In this document: one piece after another, positions 62,640 through 64,000 of the stretch
Layout: the number at the start of each line of letters is the position of its first letter
Numbering within the stretch: the first letter of the stretch is position 1
From: Desulfobulbaceae bacterium
GTDB taxonomy: Bacteria; Desulfobacterota; Desulfobulbia; Desulfobulbales; Desulfocapsaceae
DNA: 64,000 nt
Direction of reading: 5' to 3'
Assembly: GCA_026988015.1 (NCBI GenBank)
Contig: JALSMA010000086.1
Coordinates: forward strand, 1 to 64,000
Program-made: the position numbers and the translations under genes
The notes under the pieces: model-generated
Told to the model about the DNA's origin: nothing
What the model saw: the letters and a program-made list of their open reading frames with translations, nothing else
The model's database searches: none

Positions 62640-64000
62640 ATGAAATTCACATCCATCACTGTCAAGTTGCTTGCCATTATCACCGTCGCTTTTGTCATCT
62701 CAGGGGTCAGTGTTTTCTATATTGCCGATAAAAAACTGATCCAGGTCATAGACAAGAGCCAGGAGGCTCTGTATGCAGAAAAAGTGGACACCATTTACAA
62801 CTTTCTCAGTAGAAATAACGAACGTCTGAAAAAGACCGGAATGGTAGAGGCATATATTGAAGATTTCCAGAAGGCAAGCATCAGAGACCTCCGTTTAGAT
62901 CATTACAAAGGCACAGACAAACTGCTCATCTACCCTTTTATCCTCGACTATAACGGAAAAGTTATCATGCACCCGGAACTTCCCAAAGGGGATCTTTCGG
63001 TGACCCAGCTCGACATTGTCAAGACCCTCCTTACAGCACCTGAGGAAGGAGGCTTCAACTACACCTATCTCAGAGAAAGAAAGTGGGGCCGTTTTAAGAA
63101 ATTCCCGGAATGGAAATGGATTATCGGGTACGCTGTTCCAATGGACCTTAAATACGCAGATGCCCGTGAATTCCTCACCGCACTTGTCTACATCATGGGA
63201 GGGGTGGCCCTGGCTGCAATACTTATTCTTTCACTTGTTGTTGCCAAATTCACTAAACCCATAACCAGGCTGACCAGAATCGCCACCCGCATGGCCGATG
63301 GCAACCTGGATCAGCAAATTAGTATAGCTGGGAGAGATGAAATCAGAACCCTTTCCCAAAGCTTCAGTAACATGCGTGATGCCATCCGGCAGAAAATCCG
63401 AGAGCTGGAAGAGGAGAACCGGGAACGAAAAAAAGCAGAAGAAGCCCTGGCTGCCGAAAAAGAACGCCTCTCCGTGACCCTGCGTTCCATTGGGGATGGC
63501 GTCATAACTACCGATGTATCCGGTAACGTCATTTTCCTGAACAAGGTCGCCGAACACATCACAGGATGGCCGAACTCAGAAGCTGCCACCCGACCCATAA
63601 GTGAAATATTCCATGTTATCAATGAGGGGAGCAGGGAAAAACCGGACTACTCCATTCTCCAGATAATCAATGACGGCCAGATCATTGATTCCAGAGATCT
63701 CATCCTCATCAATAGGGATGGACAAGAGATCAACATCACCAGCAATGGCGCTCCCATCCTCAACGCTGACAGCGAAATAATTGGTGCCGTCCTGGTTTTC
63801 AGAGATATTACCGAGTTTCTCAAAACCGAAAAGGAATTGCTTAAAGTAACCAAACTGGAATCCGTGGGAATCCTTGCCGGTGGGATCGCCCATGACTTCA
63901 ACAATATTCTGGCCGCTATCCTTGGGAATATCAACCTGGCTCTCTTTGATAAAACGCTGCAGGACAAAACCCGAGAGCTTCTTGCTGCAGCGGAGAAGGC
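62640..64000 (+). CDS. membrane sensor histidine kinase, 3' end outside the window
   Basis: The frame opens at ATG 62640 and runs off the window with no stop (453 codons seen). It has a membrane helix (about 6-27), a periplasmic sensor (about 30-180, PFILDYNGKVIMHPEL), a second helix (about 184-205), a HAMP domain (FTKPITRLTRIATRMADGNL), a coiled coil, a PAS domain (about 280-395, TTDVSGNVIFLN) and a HisKA domain with phospho-acceptor His in GGIAHDFNNILAAILG. This is the HWE-like/hybrid kinase plan common in Desulfobacterota; a receiver may follow. It starts 7 bp after the duplicated binding protein. Confidence 0.9.
   Translation, partial: MKFTSITVKLLAIITVAFVISGVSVFYIADKKLIQVIDKSQEALYAEKVDTIYNFLSRNNERLKKTGMVEAYIEDFQKASIRDLRLDHYKGTDKLLIYPFILDYNGKVIMHPELPKGDLSVTQLDIVKTLLTAPEEGGFNYTYLRERKWGRFKKFPEWKWIIGYAVPMDLKYADAREFLTALVYIMGGVALAAILILSLVVAKFTKPITRLTRIATRMADGNLDQQISIAGRDEIRTLSQSFSNMRDAIRQKIRELEEENRERKKAEEALAAEKERLSVTLRSIGDGVITTDVSGNVIFLNKVAEHITGWPNSEAATRPISEIFHVINEGSREKPDYSILQIINDGQIIDSRDLILINRDGQEINITSNGAPILNADSEIIGAVLVFRDITEFLKTEKELLKVTKLESVGILAGGIAHDFNNILAAILGNINLALFDKTLQDKTRELLAAAEK

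Noticed and set aside
1..64000. tRNA, rRNA, insertion sequences, prophage or integrative element
   Set aside because: No TpsiC-like arm or cloverleaf, rRNA segment, transposase or phage structural gene was seen on either strand. The single tyrosine recombinase is Xer-like, not phage-like.

Overview
The window looks like part of a chromosome from an anaerobic, Gram-negative sulfur-metabolising bacterium, most likely Desulfobacterota (Desulfobulbales-like). This is inferred from gene content and not tested by similarity search. The pointers are a tungstate (TupABC) importer, a thiocarboxylate/TusA sulfur-transfer operon, FmdB and rubredoxin-type proteins, a GAF/sigma-54 activator, many signalling proteins and outer-membrane genes (FadL, YdbH). 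I saw no rRNA, tRNA, CRISPR array, prophage or insertion sequence. Most of the window is ordinary core and accessory genome.

Layout. 0.2-2.0 kb: a PEP-CTERM protein, a VIT-type membrane protein and a DUF211 protein. 2.4-7.5 kb: an unusually large ABC exporter paired with a cyclic-nucleotide-binding protein, divergent from a three-gene operon ending in a PqqD-like domain. 7.5-12 kb: uracil-DNA glycosylase-like protein, FmdB, FtsB, DUF523, TatC, SerS. 12-20.5 kb: TupABC with a structured leader, a sigma-54 activator, a sigma-70 family factor, Ddl and an FAD-linked dehydrogenase. 20.6-26.2 kb: rpsU, xerD, a DHH-CBS-tRNA nucleotidyltransferase and a diguanylate cyclase. 26.6-30.1 kb: a compact operon (Lrp, ThiS-like carrier, PLP sulfhydrylase, E1-like enzyme, JAMM protease, TusA) resembling the protein-thiocarboxylate homocysteine pathway of Wolinella. 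30.1-36.9 kb: rubredoxin-DUF2231, catalase, PerR-like regulator, ZnuABC, Gate-domain protein. 37.3-45.9 kb: M50 protease, YdbH-YnbE-YdbL, FadL, acyl-CoA ligase, D,D-carboxypeptidase. 45.8-51.5 kb: a SOS mutagenesis cassette lexA-DUF72-imuB-dnaE2 with palindromic operators around its promoter. 51.5-59.8 kb: DUF1566, SGNH hydrolase, OB-fold protein, PanE/HAD/Nudix operon, TypA and a helicase; just after typA is a tiny membrane ORF with an in-frame UGA and a SECIS-like hairpin. 60-64 kb: a duplicated periplasmic binding protein followed by a sensor kinase that runs off the window.

Two dispersed non-coding repeat families lie in the intergenic gaps. Family 1 (about 107-120 bp when complete) has terminal inverted repeats close to TGAATCCGTGA and occurs at about ten places, in both orientations. 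Family 2 occurs at two places; one copy contains three perfect tandem copies of a 27-bp unit. The findings I rate highest are the thiocarboxylate sulfur operon, the SOS cassette in which DUF72 takes the place of ImuA, the UGA micro-ORF and repeat family 1.
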